Source: SHZL01 sp035292625
Lineage (GTDB): Bacteria; Pseudomonadota; Gammaproteobacteria; Xanthomonadales; SZUA-36
DNA: 19,560 nt
Direction: 5' to 3'
Assembly (NCBI GenBank): GCA_035292625.1
Contig: DATDPS010000078.1
Location: forward strand, 1 to 19,560
Shown: piece by piece, positions 6,482 through 14,203 of the stretch
How the letters are laid out: each line of letters starts with the position of its first letter
Position numbering within the stretch: the stretch's first letter is position 1
Notes under the pieces: generated by a model
Told to the model about the DNA's origin: nothing
Seen by the model: only the letters and a program-made list of their open reading frames with translations
Database searches by the model: none
Translations under genes and position numbers: made by a program

Positions 6482-7900
6482 TCAAATCAGGCCCTGTTGC
6501 CAGGGTCCGGTAATGGCGAATGTTACCCCGGGATTGTACAGGTTACAGAAGAGCCACTGGCCGTCGGCCGAAAACGTCACGCCTGCCCACTCCGAGTTCA
6601 GCGCAGTTTCATGCAGATCATGCCCGCCAAATTCAGTATCCAGGTCGGGATTCACCTGGCAGAACCGGAATAAAACTCCCTCCGCGTTTAACCCGACCAG
6701 GCTTTGTGCGGCCTTGTCCATGATCACCCGATCTTCGCACAGCACCAGGCTGCCGCGCGGGCTCATGATGATGTTGTCGGACCCGGAAATGTAATCGTGC
6801 CCGGGGGATTCAAAGATCAGCCAGATCAACTCCTGTTCTGGGTCGTATTCGAAAACATAGCCGGCATCAGCGCCCCCGCCAAGTTTCGAGGTGAAAAAAA
6901 TCCGGCCCTGGTAGTGAGCGCAGCCTTCCAGCGACGTGAATGCCGAGCCCCCTGCGGCCAGGCCCTGTTTCACGACCCCGTCGCCCTCGGGGCTGTCTGG
7001 AGTAAAACCTTTTTCAGGGTCGGCAATATTGACCCAACTGACCGAAAGTTTTTCATTCAGAACCAGCCCATCCCGCATATCAAGCCCTTTGCCCACCCGC
7101 ATCATTTGTAATCGCCCGCCGGCTTCCAGCCGTCCCCGCTGATGCGGCGTGTACCGATAGAAACCCGCTTTCGGCGCGGTATCTTCGGTCATGTAAACTC
7201 TGCCGCTGCCCGGATCCACCGCCGCCGCTTCATGGTAAAACTGGCCCATGGCCCGAATGGGCTGGGGTTTCGCGATGCCTTCCGCGGGCACTTCAAACAC
7301 GAAGCCGTGATCTTGCCTGGCATTGTCAGAACCCCAGAATTTCTGGCGGAAGGGCATCGATAATCCGGTGAAGCCGGGTGACAACACGGCCTCCTCGCAG
7401 GACAGCCAGCTTCCCCACGGGGTAACTCCCCCGGCGCAGTTTCCCAGAGTGCCACTGAGGCTGACCCATGAATCAACCAGTCTCACTTCGGCCGTGTCGA
7501 ACACCAGCGTCGTTGTTCCACCACCCGTGACGTCGTAGGACGAGTCCGCTGGACCGATGGGGCCGGAGGAACCCCTCATCTCATGGTTACGCACCAGGGT
7601 TACGCGGTTGGCCTGCTGTCGTACGACACCCATTCCATCAACCCGGCCAGGCACCACCCGGCCATCGTGTAACGAGGAGCCGGTCCAGGACAATGTGCGG
7701 TAATTAAACCCCTCAGGCAGAAGGAGCATGTGAATACCGGTGGTCTCATCCGCGACAGGCGCAAGCTTGCCCATCAGTTCGGAAAGCAATGGCCGCCGGG
7801 CGCTCCTCCAGTTGCGCTTGAACGCCAGCAAAGCCAATGAAACCGCCCCCGCTCCCAACAGGCCTGCCTTGAGAAATTCCCGCCGGGTTCCGGAGGTCAT
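6482..7900 (-). CDS. PhoX-like (DUF839) protein with twin-arginine signal
   Basis: This 472-residue protein begins with a twin-arginine export signal (TRREFLKAG at 5-13, then a hydrophobic stretch to about 27), so it is likely moved folded to the periplasm. The body is the DUF839/PhoX-like beta-propeller family: TLVRNHEMRG at 101-110, WGSWLSCEE at 162-170 (resembling the Cys-containing WGT-LTCEEN segment of PhoX), VYMTEDTA near 235-242, FTSLEGCAHY at 321-330, PRGSLVLCED at 381-390, and a C-terminal EWAGVTFSADGQWLFCNLYNPGVTFAITGPW. PhoX enzymes are Fe/Ca-dependent alkaline phosphatases, but many family members are uncharacterised, so phosphatase activity is only a possibility. It starts 9 bases after the ffh stop in the same direction, with no obvious ribosome binding site, and lies between ffh and rpsP, where usually no gene is found. 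Confidence 0.88.
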   Translation of the reverse strand: MTSGTRREFLKAGLLGAGAVSLALLAFKRNWRSARRPLLSELMGKLAPVADETTGIHMLLLPEGFNYRTLSWTGSSLHDGRVVPGRVDGMGVVRQQANRVTLVRNHEMRGSSGPIGPADSSYDVTGGGTTTLVFDTAEVRLVDSWVSLSGTLGNCAGGVTPWGSWLSCEEAVLSPGFTGLSMPFRQKFWGSDNARQDHGFVFEVPAEGIAKPQPIRAMGQFYHEAAAVDPGSGRVYMTEDTAPKAGFYRYTPHQRGRLEAGGRLQMMRVGKGLDMRDGLVLNEKLSVSWVNIADPEKGFTPDSPEGDGVVKQGLAAGGSAFTSLEGCAHYQGRIFFTSKLGGGADAGYVFEYDPEQELIWLIFESPGHDYISGSDNIIMSPRGSLVLCEDRVIMDKAAQSLVGLNAEGVLFRFCQVNPDLDTEFGGHDLHETALNSEWAGVTFSADGQWLFCNLYNPGVTFAITGPWQQGLI

Positions 7901-7909
7901 TTAAGGGCT

Positions 7910-9301
7910 CTAAAAGGGTGGTTTACGGCCACCACCGGGCATTATTCCCGACGAAATCTGTCCTTGCATGCGGCCCAGGTTTTTCATCATCTTGCCCAAG
8001 CCGCCTTTACCCATCTTTTTCATCATTTTTTGCATTTGGCCATGCTGCTTCAATAACCGGTTGACTGCCTGGACCTGTAATCCGGAGCCCATTGCGATGC
8101 GTTTCTTGCGCGAACCCCGGATGATGTCGGGAAACCGCCGCTCCTGGGGTGTCATGGAATTGATGATGGCAATCATGTGCCGCGTGTTGTGATCGTCGAC
8201 TCGTGATTTCAAATGTTGCGGAAGTTGCGCCATGCCCGGCAGTTTATCCATCAAGCTGCCGATGCCCCCCATATTGACCATCTGTTCAAGCTGACTGCGA
8301 AAATCCTCGAGGTCGAATCCAGCGCCTTTACGCATTTTGTGCGCAAGCTGCTCGGCCTTATCCCGATCAACTTTTTGCTGCACTTGCTCGATCAGGGTTA
8401 ATACATCACCCATGCCGAGGATTCGGGAAGCAATGCGCTGCGGGTGGAACGGCTGCAACGCATCCACTTTCTCGCCGGATCCAAGGAATTTGACGGGTTT
8501 ACCCGTGATGATTCTCATGGAGAGCACCGCCCCGCCGCGGGCGTCACCATCGGTTTTTGTCAGGATGATGCCTGTCAGGTCCAGTGCGGAGTTGAAAGCC
8601 TGGGCCGTATTGGCTGCATCCTGCCCGGTCATGCTGTCGACCACGAACAGGGTTTCCCGGGGGCTTACCGCTGCGTGTATCGTGCGAATCTCATGCATCA
8701 TCTCTTCATCGACGTGCAGGCGCCCAGCGGTATCGATCAGCAGCACATCGCACAGTTGTTGACGGGCGGCAGTGAGTGCATTCCTGGCAATTTCCGCCGG
8801 CGGCTGGTCAATTGTCGATGGCTGGAAAACGGCCCCGACCTGAGCGGCAAGGGTCTGTAACTGTTCAATAGCCGCCGGACGGTAGACATCACAACTCACC
8901 ACCATGACTCGCTTCTTTTCCTGCTCCATCAAGTAACGTGCAAGCTTGGCAGTGGAAGTGGTTTTCCCCGAGCCCTGCAGGCCCGCCATCAGGACCACCA
9001 CGGGAGGTTTGGACTTTAAGTCCAGAACCTGGTTTTCCTGACCCAAAATCCGCACCAGCTCATCATGCACCAGCTTGACCATGGTCTGGCCAGGGGTGAG
9101 GCTCTGCAGAATCTCTTGCCCAAGCGCTTTTTGCCCGACTTCCGCAATGAATTGCTGCACCACCGGAAGTGCCACGTCCGCATCCAGCAGCGCGATGCGC
9201 ACTTCGCGCAAAGTTTCCCTTATGCCTTCCTCGGTCAGGCGGCCCTTGCTACCCAGGTTTTGCAGGGCGCGGGAAAGTCGTTCCGTCAGGTTTTCAAACA
9301 T
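7910..9301 (-). CDS. ffh: Signal recognition particle protein Ffh (SRP54)
   Basis: Ffh with 4.5S RNA binds hydrophobic signal sequences on ribosomes and delivers them to FtsY at the membrane. The 463-residue protein has the N domain (with ALLDADVALPVV), the GTPase with G1 GLQGSGKTT at 107-115, DVYRPAAIEQL at 138-148, DTAGRLH at 190-196 and TKTDGDARGG at 248-257, then GMGD and the methionine-rich M domain, whose end is rich in Met, Lys and Gly (HGQMQKMMKKMGKGGLGKMM). The ATG at 9301 is preceded by GGAGTG at good spacing. It is divergent from ypjD and followed closely by the PhoX-like gene. Confidence 0.99.
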   Translation of the reverse strand: MFENLTERLSRALQNLGSKGRLTEEGIRETLREVRIALLDADVALPVVQQFIAEVGQKALGQEILQSLTPGQTMVKLVHDELVRILGQENQVLDLKSKPPVVVLMAGLQGSGKTTSTAKLARYLMEQEKKRVMVVSCDVYRPAAIEQLQTLAAQVGAVFQPSTIDQPPAEIARNALTAARQQLCDVLLIDTAGRLHVDEEMMHEIRTIHAAVSPRETLFVVDSMTGQDAANTAQAFNSALDLTGIILTKTDGDARGGAVLSMRIITGKPVKFLGSGEKVDALQPFHPQRIASRILGMGDVLTLIEQVQQKVDRDKAEQLAHKMRKGAGFDLEDFRSQLEQMVNMGGIGSLMDKLPGMAQLPQHLKSRVDDHNTRHMIAIINSMTPQERRFPDIIRGSRKKRIAMGSGLQVQAVNRLLKQHGQMQKMMKKMGKGGLGKMMKNLGRMQGQISSGIMPGGGRKPPF

Positions 9302-9329
9302 GGGTCACTCCGGAGCATTGGAGTCGGGT

Positions 9330-9361
9330 ATTATAGCCGCAGCAACTGCGTCATAACGCAG
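9330..9361 (-). promoter_or_regulatory. Candidate ffh promoter with inverted repeat
   Basis: A perfect TATAAT on the minus strand (9335-9330) lies 28 bases ahead of the ffh start codon. No good -35 is found at 16-18 bases. The -35 zone overlaps an inverted repeat, CTGCGT-TATG-ACGCAG (9361-9346), which could be an operator or an incidental hairpin. The divergent ypjD start is only 24 bases past this repeat. Confidence 0.45.
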
Positions 9362-9385
9362 GAAACTCCGTCGCCTGGACAATTG

Positions 9386-10234
9386 ATGTATCACGATATC
9401 TTCTTGCTCATTGCCATTGGGCTCTACGTCCTGGCCTCGACCAGTCTGTACCTGTCTATTCATCGTCAGTCGCGCAATTGGCGCTCAATTTCGATCATCA
9501 CTTGTTTTGCCGGAGCAATCGTCCACGCGTTGGCACAATCGCAGCACTGGATTAACCGGGGAGTGCCGGATGCCAGTCTGATGAATGTGCTCTCCTTGTG
9601 CGCGCTGGCCATCGTTTTCCTGTTGTGCAGTTCTGTTTTCAGCCGGGATTCGCTCTACGATGCCAGCCTCGTGGCATTGCCACTTACCATCGCCATACTG
9701 GTGTTGGAGTGGCTGTTGCCAGCCCAAAACCTGTTGTTAAATGACCACTCGACCGGAACCACGCTGCACATCCTGAGTTCCGTGACGGCATTTGGAGTGC
9801 TGAGCATAGCGGGTGTCTACGCTTTGTTTGTCGCAATCATCGATCATTTCCTCAGGCGCCATCATCTAAACCCCCTGGTAAGGTCGCTTCCGCCGCTGGA
9901 AACACTGGAGCGTCTGCTTTTCCAGTTGATAGCCATTGGCTTTATGCTTTTGACTGTCTCCTTGCTATCCGGCCTGGCTTTTGTCGACAACCTTTTCTCG
10001 CAACACCTCGTTCACAAAACCACCCTGTCCATCGTGGCCTGGCTGGTCTTTGGCCTCTTGTTATGGGGAAGGTGGCGTTATGGTTGGCGTGGGCGGAGTG
10101 CTGTCCGCTTGACTCTGGCCGGTATTGTTCTGCTATTACTAGCCTACTTTGGCAGCAAGCTGGTGCTTGAAACCATCCTGGAGCGTAGCTGGCGCATGGG
10201 CTGGATCGCGGCAGAAATCAACACTCACAGCTGA
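9386..10234 (+). CDS. ypjD: YpjD-like inner-membrane protein, CcsA/HemX cytochrome c assembly family
   Basis: The 282-residue product is almost entirely hydrophobic, with about eight predicted membrane helices, and belongs to the cytochrome c assembly (CcsA/HemX-like) family. The C-terminal HKTTLSIVAWLVFGLLLWGRWRYGWRGRSAVRLTLAGIVLLLLAYFGSK pattern closely follows E. coli YpjD. Its biochemical role is not established; in some bacteria related proteins affect haem handling. The frame is open upstream into the antisense of ffh, but the ATG at 9386 starts the first membrane helix and clears ffh, so it is preferred. The ffh < > ypjD > corB arrangement is the usual gammaproteobacterial one. Confidence 0.92.
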   Translation: MYHDIFLLIAIGLYVLASTSLYLSIHRQSRNWRSISIITCFAGAIVHALAQSQHWINRGVPDASLMNVLSLCALAIVFLLCSSVFSRDSLYDASLVALPLTIAILVLEWLLPAQNLLLNDHSTGTTLHILSSVTAFGVLSIAGVYALFVAIIDHFLRRHHLNPLVRSLPPLETLERLLFQLIAIGFMLLTVSLLSGLAFVDNLFSQHLVHKTTLSIVAWLVFGLLLWGRWRYGWRGRSAVRLTLAGIVLLLLAYFGSKLVLETILERSWRMGWIAAEINTHS

Positions 10235-10279
10235 TAGGATAATGTTTTTGCGCACCAGAAACCCGGGACCCACGCCGAT

Positions 10280-11539
10280 TTGAACGACATTCCAATCAGT
10301 ACCCTGTATGGCTTGCTATTGGTCCTGCTGGTTCTGTCTGCCTTTTTTTCCGGTTCAGAAACCAGCTTGATGTCGCTCAATCGTTACCGTATGCGCCACT
10401 TGGCCAACAGCGGTCACCTGGGCGCCAGAACCGCGCAGAAACTGTTGCAAAAGCCCGACCGCCTGATCGGGTTGATATTGCTGGGGAACAACCTGGTCAA
10501 CATCATGGCGGCGGCGGTCGCGACTGTTATCGGTCTGCGCTTGTTTGGTGATAAAGGGGTGTGGCTCGCTTCCCTGGTGCTCACGATCGTGGTGCTCATT
10601 TTTTCAGAAGTCACGCCCAAAACCGTGGCCGCATTGCACCCGGAGCGAATCGCTTACCCGGCATCTTTCATCCTTACACTCCTGTTGAAGGTGTTCTACC
10701 CACTCGTGTGGCTGATCAACCTGTTCACCAATATGTTGCTCAAGCCGTTTGGCGTCAAGGCACGTGCGGATGTCATTGAGCGCCTGAACCGCGAAGAGCT
10801 GCGCACATTGCTGCAAGAAGGCGGGCAAATCTCGGGTGATCACCAGCGCATGCTGGTAAACATTCTCGACCTGGAGCAGGCGACGGTTGATGACATCATG
10901 GTGCCGCGGCAGGAGATTGTCGGCATCGACCTTGATGAGGGTTGGGATGTCATCCTGGCCCAGTTGTCCCAGACCCTGTACACCCGCATGCCGGTGTTCC
11001 GCGAAAACATTGACCAGGTGGAAGGCATGTTGCACATCCGCTCGGTCATTTCGAAGCTGTCCGAAGGCGGTCTGACGTTTGACGAACTTAAACGATCGGT
11101 GCGGGCGCCTTACTTCATTCCCGAGGGCACGTCCCTGATGCAGCAGTTACTCGAGTTTCAATCCCGTGAACGGCGCATGGGCTTGGTGGTTGACGAATAT
11201 GGCGATATCCAGGGCATGGTTACACTGGATGACATCCTGGAAGAAATCGTCGGTGAATTTACCGCAGACGCCAAGCACCGTTCACGCACCGTGCGACAAC
11301 TCGATGACGGCACTTACCTGGTCGATGGCGCCGCCAGTGTCCGCATGCTGAACCGGCGCATGGGCTGGGATTTGCCCGAAGATGATGCCAACACCCTCAA
11401 TGGACTGTTGCTGGAAGTGCTCGAAGCCATCCCCGCGGGTAAAACCTGCGTGCGCATTGACCCGCACGTGATGACCATCGTCGAAATCAAGGATAATGTC
11501 ATCGGCAAGGTGCTGATTCGCACAGAAGCCGGCAATTAA
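10280..11539 (+). CDS. corB: CorB/YfjD-type membrane protein (DUF21, CBS pair, CorC_HlyC)
   Basis: The 419-residue product has the CNNM/CorB architecture: an N-terminal DUF21 membrane domain (about 1-190, with FFSGSETSLMSLNRYRMRHLA, LLGNNLVNIMAAA and SEVTPKTVAALHPERIAYP), a CBS pair (about 200-320, with TVDDIMVPRQEIVGID and GLVVDEYGDIQGMVTLDDILEEIVGEF), and a C-terminal transporter-associated CorC_HlyC domain (DGTYLVDGAASVRMLNRRMGWDLPEDDANTLNGLLLE). The family exports or helps move divalent cations such as Mg and Co. The start is a TTG at 10280, chosen because it gives the family N-terminus; no ATG fits. It lies 45 bases after ypjD and probably shares its transcript. Confidence 0.96.
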   Translation: MNDIPISTLYGLLLVLLVLSAFFSGSETSLMSLNRYRMRHLANSGHLGARTAQKLLQKPDRLIGLILLGNNLVNIMAAAVATVIGLRLFGDKGVWLASLVLTIVVLIFSEVTPKTVAALHPERIAYPASFILTLLLKVFYPLVWLINLFTNMLLKPFGVKARADVIERLNREELRTLLQEGGQISGDHQRMLVNILDLEQATVDDIMVPRQEIVGIDLDEGWDVILAQLSQTLYTRMPVFRENIDQVEGMLHIRSVISKLSEGGLTFDELKRSVRAPYFIPEGTSLMQQLLEFQSRERRMGLVVDEYGDIQGMVTLDDILEEIVGEFTADAKHRSRTVRQLDDGTYLVDGAASVRMLNRRMGWDLPEDDANTLNGLLLEVLEAIPAGKTCVRIDPHVMTIVEIKDNVIGKVLIRTEAGN

Positions 11540-11549
11540 TACCGCCCGG

Positions 11550-12623
11550 ATGCTGATCAACGTACAGTTCCTGAGATTCGCTGCTGCGATGTTGGTGGTT
11601 TTTTATCACACCAGCTCGCATGTTCGCGATGCCGGCGTCGATCAAGGCGCTTTGTTTGCCGTGAGCCAAGCTCTTGGTTTCGCGGGTGTCGATGTATTTT
11701 TCGTGATCAGCGGTTTCATCATGGCCTACACCACCGGTTCAGCTGCCGGGTGGCAGGCCAGCTGGACTTTCGCCAGACGCCGCGTCGCGCGAATTTACTC
11801 CGGCTACTGGTCATTCTTCCTTTTCGCGTGGGTTCTGTTTGCCTGGGTAAATCCAGACTTCCTCGCAACAACCAACCTGGCACGTTCCGCTCTTCTGTGG
11901 CCGGCCAATCATTTGCTGATCGGGGTGAGTTGGACTCTGATTTGTGAAATGTTCTTTTACCTCTTATACACGCTGCTGATGCTGTGTGCTGAGGTCGAGC
12001 GCAAATTACTGCTCAAGCTGCTCCTGGGATTCATCATTGCCTGGTCGGTATACAGCCAGTTCTTCCGTCATGCCTTTGACCCCGGTCATCTCGAATACAT
12101 CAGTTTGGCCGAGTACTACACGTTGAGCCCCTACCTGGCGGAATTTTTGGCTGGGGCCATCGTAGCCGGTTGGCTGCGCCAGGACACGGGCAAACACGGC
12201 TGGACCTGGCTGGTATCGGGCTGTTTATTATTCTTGCTGGCGGGCTGGATCAACAACAATTTGTTCGCAGGAGAAATAGAGCAAGGCTATTACGTGTTCT
12301 ATCGTGTGGCGGCGTTTGGCACGCCGTCTCTGTTGATACTCATCGGATTGGTGCGCCTGGAGCAGGCCGGCATGCGAACACCGGCCAGGTTCAGCATTCT
12401 TGTGGGTGGTGCCTCCTACGCCATTTACCTTTCGCACACGCTGTTGCTCACCACGTCTCAGCATTTCGGATTCAATACCTTCGCCGGAAGCCTGGCAGCT
12501 CCATTGGCACAGATCCTTTTCTTTGCATTGGCGGCCTTGATTCTGGCTTACAGCGTGATGCACTACCAGTTTCTCGAACGGCCCTTGCACGGCTGGTTCA
12601 AGCGCGCTCTCAGAATCTGTTGA
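11550..12623 (+). CDS. Acyltransferase-3 family membrane protein
   Basis: The 357-residue protein has about ten hydrophobic segments and the acyltransferase-3 (OafA/YrhL/NodX-like) signatures: VQFLRFAAAMLVVFYHTSSH at the N-terminus with the likely essential His20 and Arg9, GVDVFFVISGFIM, a following Arg-rich FARRRVARIYSGYW loop, SWTLICEMFFYLLYTL, and a late YAIYLSHTLLL. Such proteins O-acylate sugars of surface polysaccharide, LPS or peptidoglycan in the membrane; the substrate here cannot be told. The ATG at 11550 is 10 bases after the corB stop with no clear ribosome binding site, so it is probably translated from the ypjD-corB transcript. It converges on radA with a 43-base gap. It is not a usual corB partner. 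Confidence 0.93.
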   Translation: MLINVQFLRFAAAMLVVFYHTSSHVRDAGVDQGALFAVSQALGFAGVDVFFVISGFIMAYTTGSAAGWQASWTFARRRVARIYSGYWSFFLFAWVLFAWVNPDFLATTNLARSALLWPANHLLIGVSWTLICEMFFYLLYTLLMLCAEVERKLLLKLLLGFIIAWSVYSQFFRHAFDPGHLEYISLAEYYTLSPYLAEFLAGAIVAGWLRQDTGKHGWTWLVSGCLLFLLAGWINNNLFAGEIEQGYYVFYRVAAFGTPSLLILIGLVRLEQAGMRTPARFSILVGGASYAIYLSHTLLLTTSQHFGFNTFAGSLAAPLAQILFFALAALILAYSVMHYQFLERPLHGWFKRALRIC

Positions 12624-12666
12624 CCACACAGCATTTGTGGTGGGTTACGGCTACCGGACACAGGTT

Positions 12667-14037
12667 TCACTCACCGAGTGAGGCAACGCAGGACAGCGCT
12701 TCACTCACTGTTTTTACCGGGTGAACCCGGATTCGTGATGGTTTTTTACGTGACGCATTAGCCGCTGGAATGATGGCGTGTTCGTATCCATGGGTCTCCG
12801 CTTCTCGTAATCGCTCCTGCCCATCGTGCACCGGGCGCACTTCACCTGATAGTCCAACTTCCCCGAAACACACCAGCTTGGGCGGCAGCGCACGGTCTCT
12901 GAAGCTGGAGTAAAGCGCGAGCAACATGGGCAAATCAGCGCCGGTTTCAGTGATTCGAATTCCACCCACCACGTTAATGAATACATCCTGGTCTGAAAGC
13001 GTTATGCCGCCATGGCGATGCAGCACTGCCAGCATCATGGCCAATCGATTCTGCTCCAAACCGAGGGAGACTCTACGCGGATTTCCAAAAGGGCTCTGGT
13101 CAACCAGGGCTTGCACTTCAAGCAAGATGGGGCGGGTACCCTCACGCACAATCGTGATGACGCTGCCAGGCACCGGGCCAGCGTGGCCGGAGATAAAAAT
13201 TGCCGAGGGGTTGCTTACCTCCTTCAGCCCTTTCTCCGTCATGGCGAACATGCCGAGTTCGTTGACTGCTCCAAAACGATTTTTTACCGCCCGTACAACT
13301 CGGAAGCGGCTGCCGCCATCGCTTTCAAAGTAAAGAACTGCGTCAACCATGTGTTCCAGAACGCGCGGACCGGCCAGGGAGCCCTCCTTGGTTACATGGC
13401 CAACCAAAATGACGCAGCACTGCGCCTCCTTGGCCCAGCGGACCAACCGGGCGGCGCATTCACGTACCTGCGTCACCGAACCCGGGGCTGATGCGAGCTC
13501 ATCGCTGTAAACCGTCTGGATGGAATCCACTACCATCAACTGCGGTTTTTCTTCAGCAGCACGGGCAATGATCTGATCAACATCAATCTCGGTAAGGCAA
13601 CGAATCTCGCTGACGGGTAGCCCCAACCTCTGTGCACGCATGCCTACCTGCGCCAGGGACTCTTCCCCGGTAATGTACAGACAGGCCAGCCTTTGTTCCA
13701 AGGCCGCAACCATCTGCAACAGCAGGGTCGACTTGCCTATTCCCGGATCCCCGCCCAGCAGCAGAACCGAGCCCGGCACCAGCCCGCCGCCCAACACCCG
13801 GTCGAGCTCACCGATACCAATCTGGATGCGCTGCACGTCCGATTGGTTCATGGTTGCCAGATTCGCCACCCGGTTTACGGCCTTTCCGGGATAGCCCGCA
13901 AAACGACCGGCCGGAGGCGTCGCAGCAAGCGTTTCGACTATCGAATTCCAGGCCTGGCAATCCGGGCATTGTCCGGCCCATTTGCTGAGCCGGGACCCGC
14001 ACTGCTCACATTGAAAAGTGTTCTTGATTTTGGCCAA
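12667..14037 (-). CDS. radA: DNA repair protein RadA (Sms)
   Basis: RadA is a RecA-like hexameric helicase that extends heteroduplex during recombination and recombinational repair. The 456-residue protein has a four-cysteine zinc finger (Cys10, 13, 24, 27), Walker A GDPGIGKST at 96-104, Walker B LMVVDSIQT at 167-175, the RadA signature KNRFG at 252-256, and a C-terminal Lon-like domain ending in VHPVKTVSEAL. The start is a TTG at 14037: the product aligns from its first residue, and GGGAG lies nine bases upstream. It is divergent from pspF. Confidence 0.98.
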   Translation of the reverse strand: MAKIKNTFQCEQCGSRLSKWAGQCPDCQAWNSIVETLAATPPAGRFAGYPGKAVNRVANLATMNQSDVQRIQIGIGELDRVLGGGLVPGSVLLLGGDPGIGKSTLLLQMVAALEQRLACLYITGEESLAQVGMRAQRLGLPVSEIRCLTEIDVDQIIARAAEEKPQLMVVDSIQTVYSDELASAPGSVTQVRECAARLVRWAKEAQCCVILVGHVTKEGSLAGPRVLEHMVDAVLYFESDGGSRFRVVRAVKNRFGAVNELGMFAMTEKGLKEVSNPSAIFISGHAGPVPGSVITIVREGTRPILLEVQALVDQSPFGNPRRVSLGLEQNRLAMMLAVLHRHGGITLSDQDVFINVVGGIRITETGADLPMLLALYSSFRDRALPPKLVCFGEVGLSGEVRPVHDGQERLREAETHGYEHAIIPAANASRKKPSRIRVHPVKTVSEALSCVASLGE

Positions 14038-14107
14038 GCGCCGGCTCCCTTTTTTTACCTATATTCCCTTCTGACTTGTAACAGATGCAAGGCATTACCT
14101 CCAGCCC

Positions 14108-14137
14108 ACGACAATCACGCAAGAAATTTCCTACAAT
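14108..14137 (+). promoter_or_regulatory. Candidate sigma-70 promoter for pspF
   Basis: ACGACA (14108-14113, four of six -35 consensus bases) and TACAAT (14132-14137, five of six -10 bases) are separated by 18 bases and lie 66 bases ahead of the pspF ATG. I saw no sigma-54 -24/-12 element (TGGCAC-N5-TTGCA) in the radA-pspF gap on either strand. Confidence 0.45.
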
Positions 14138-14203
14138 GCATTTTCAGCAGTGACTTGGGCAATTATCCAGATAACGAATCCCTCCATTGCCTTGCGAGCC
14201 AGT

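Noticed and set aside
6267..6794. A 175-codon + strand frame across the rpsP leader and the end of the PhoX-like gene
   Set aside because: Mostly antisense to the PhoX-like gene; the product is low in recognisable structure and has no ribosome binding site. The intergenic part is better explained as leader.
12624..12690. CCACA / TGTGG and CTCAC / GTGAG hairpins between the acyltransferase gene and radA
   Set aside because: Stems of five pairs without a T run on either strand; not supportable as terminators, although convergent genes need one.
12170..12724. A second + strand frame over the end of the acyltransferase gene
   Set aside because: Shifted frame of a clear membrane-protein gene; composition does not look like a real protein.
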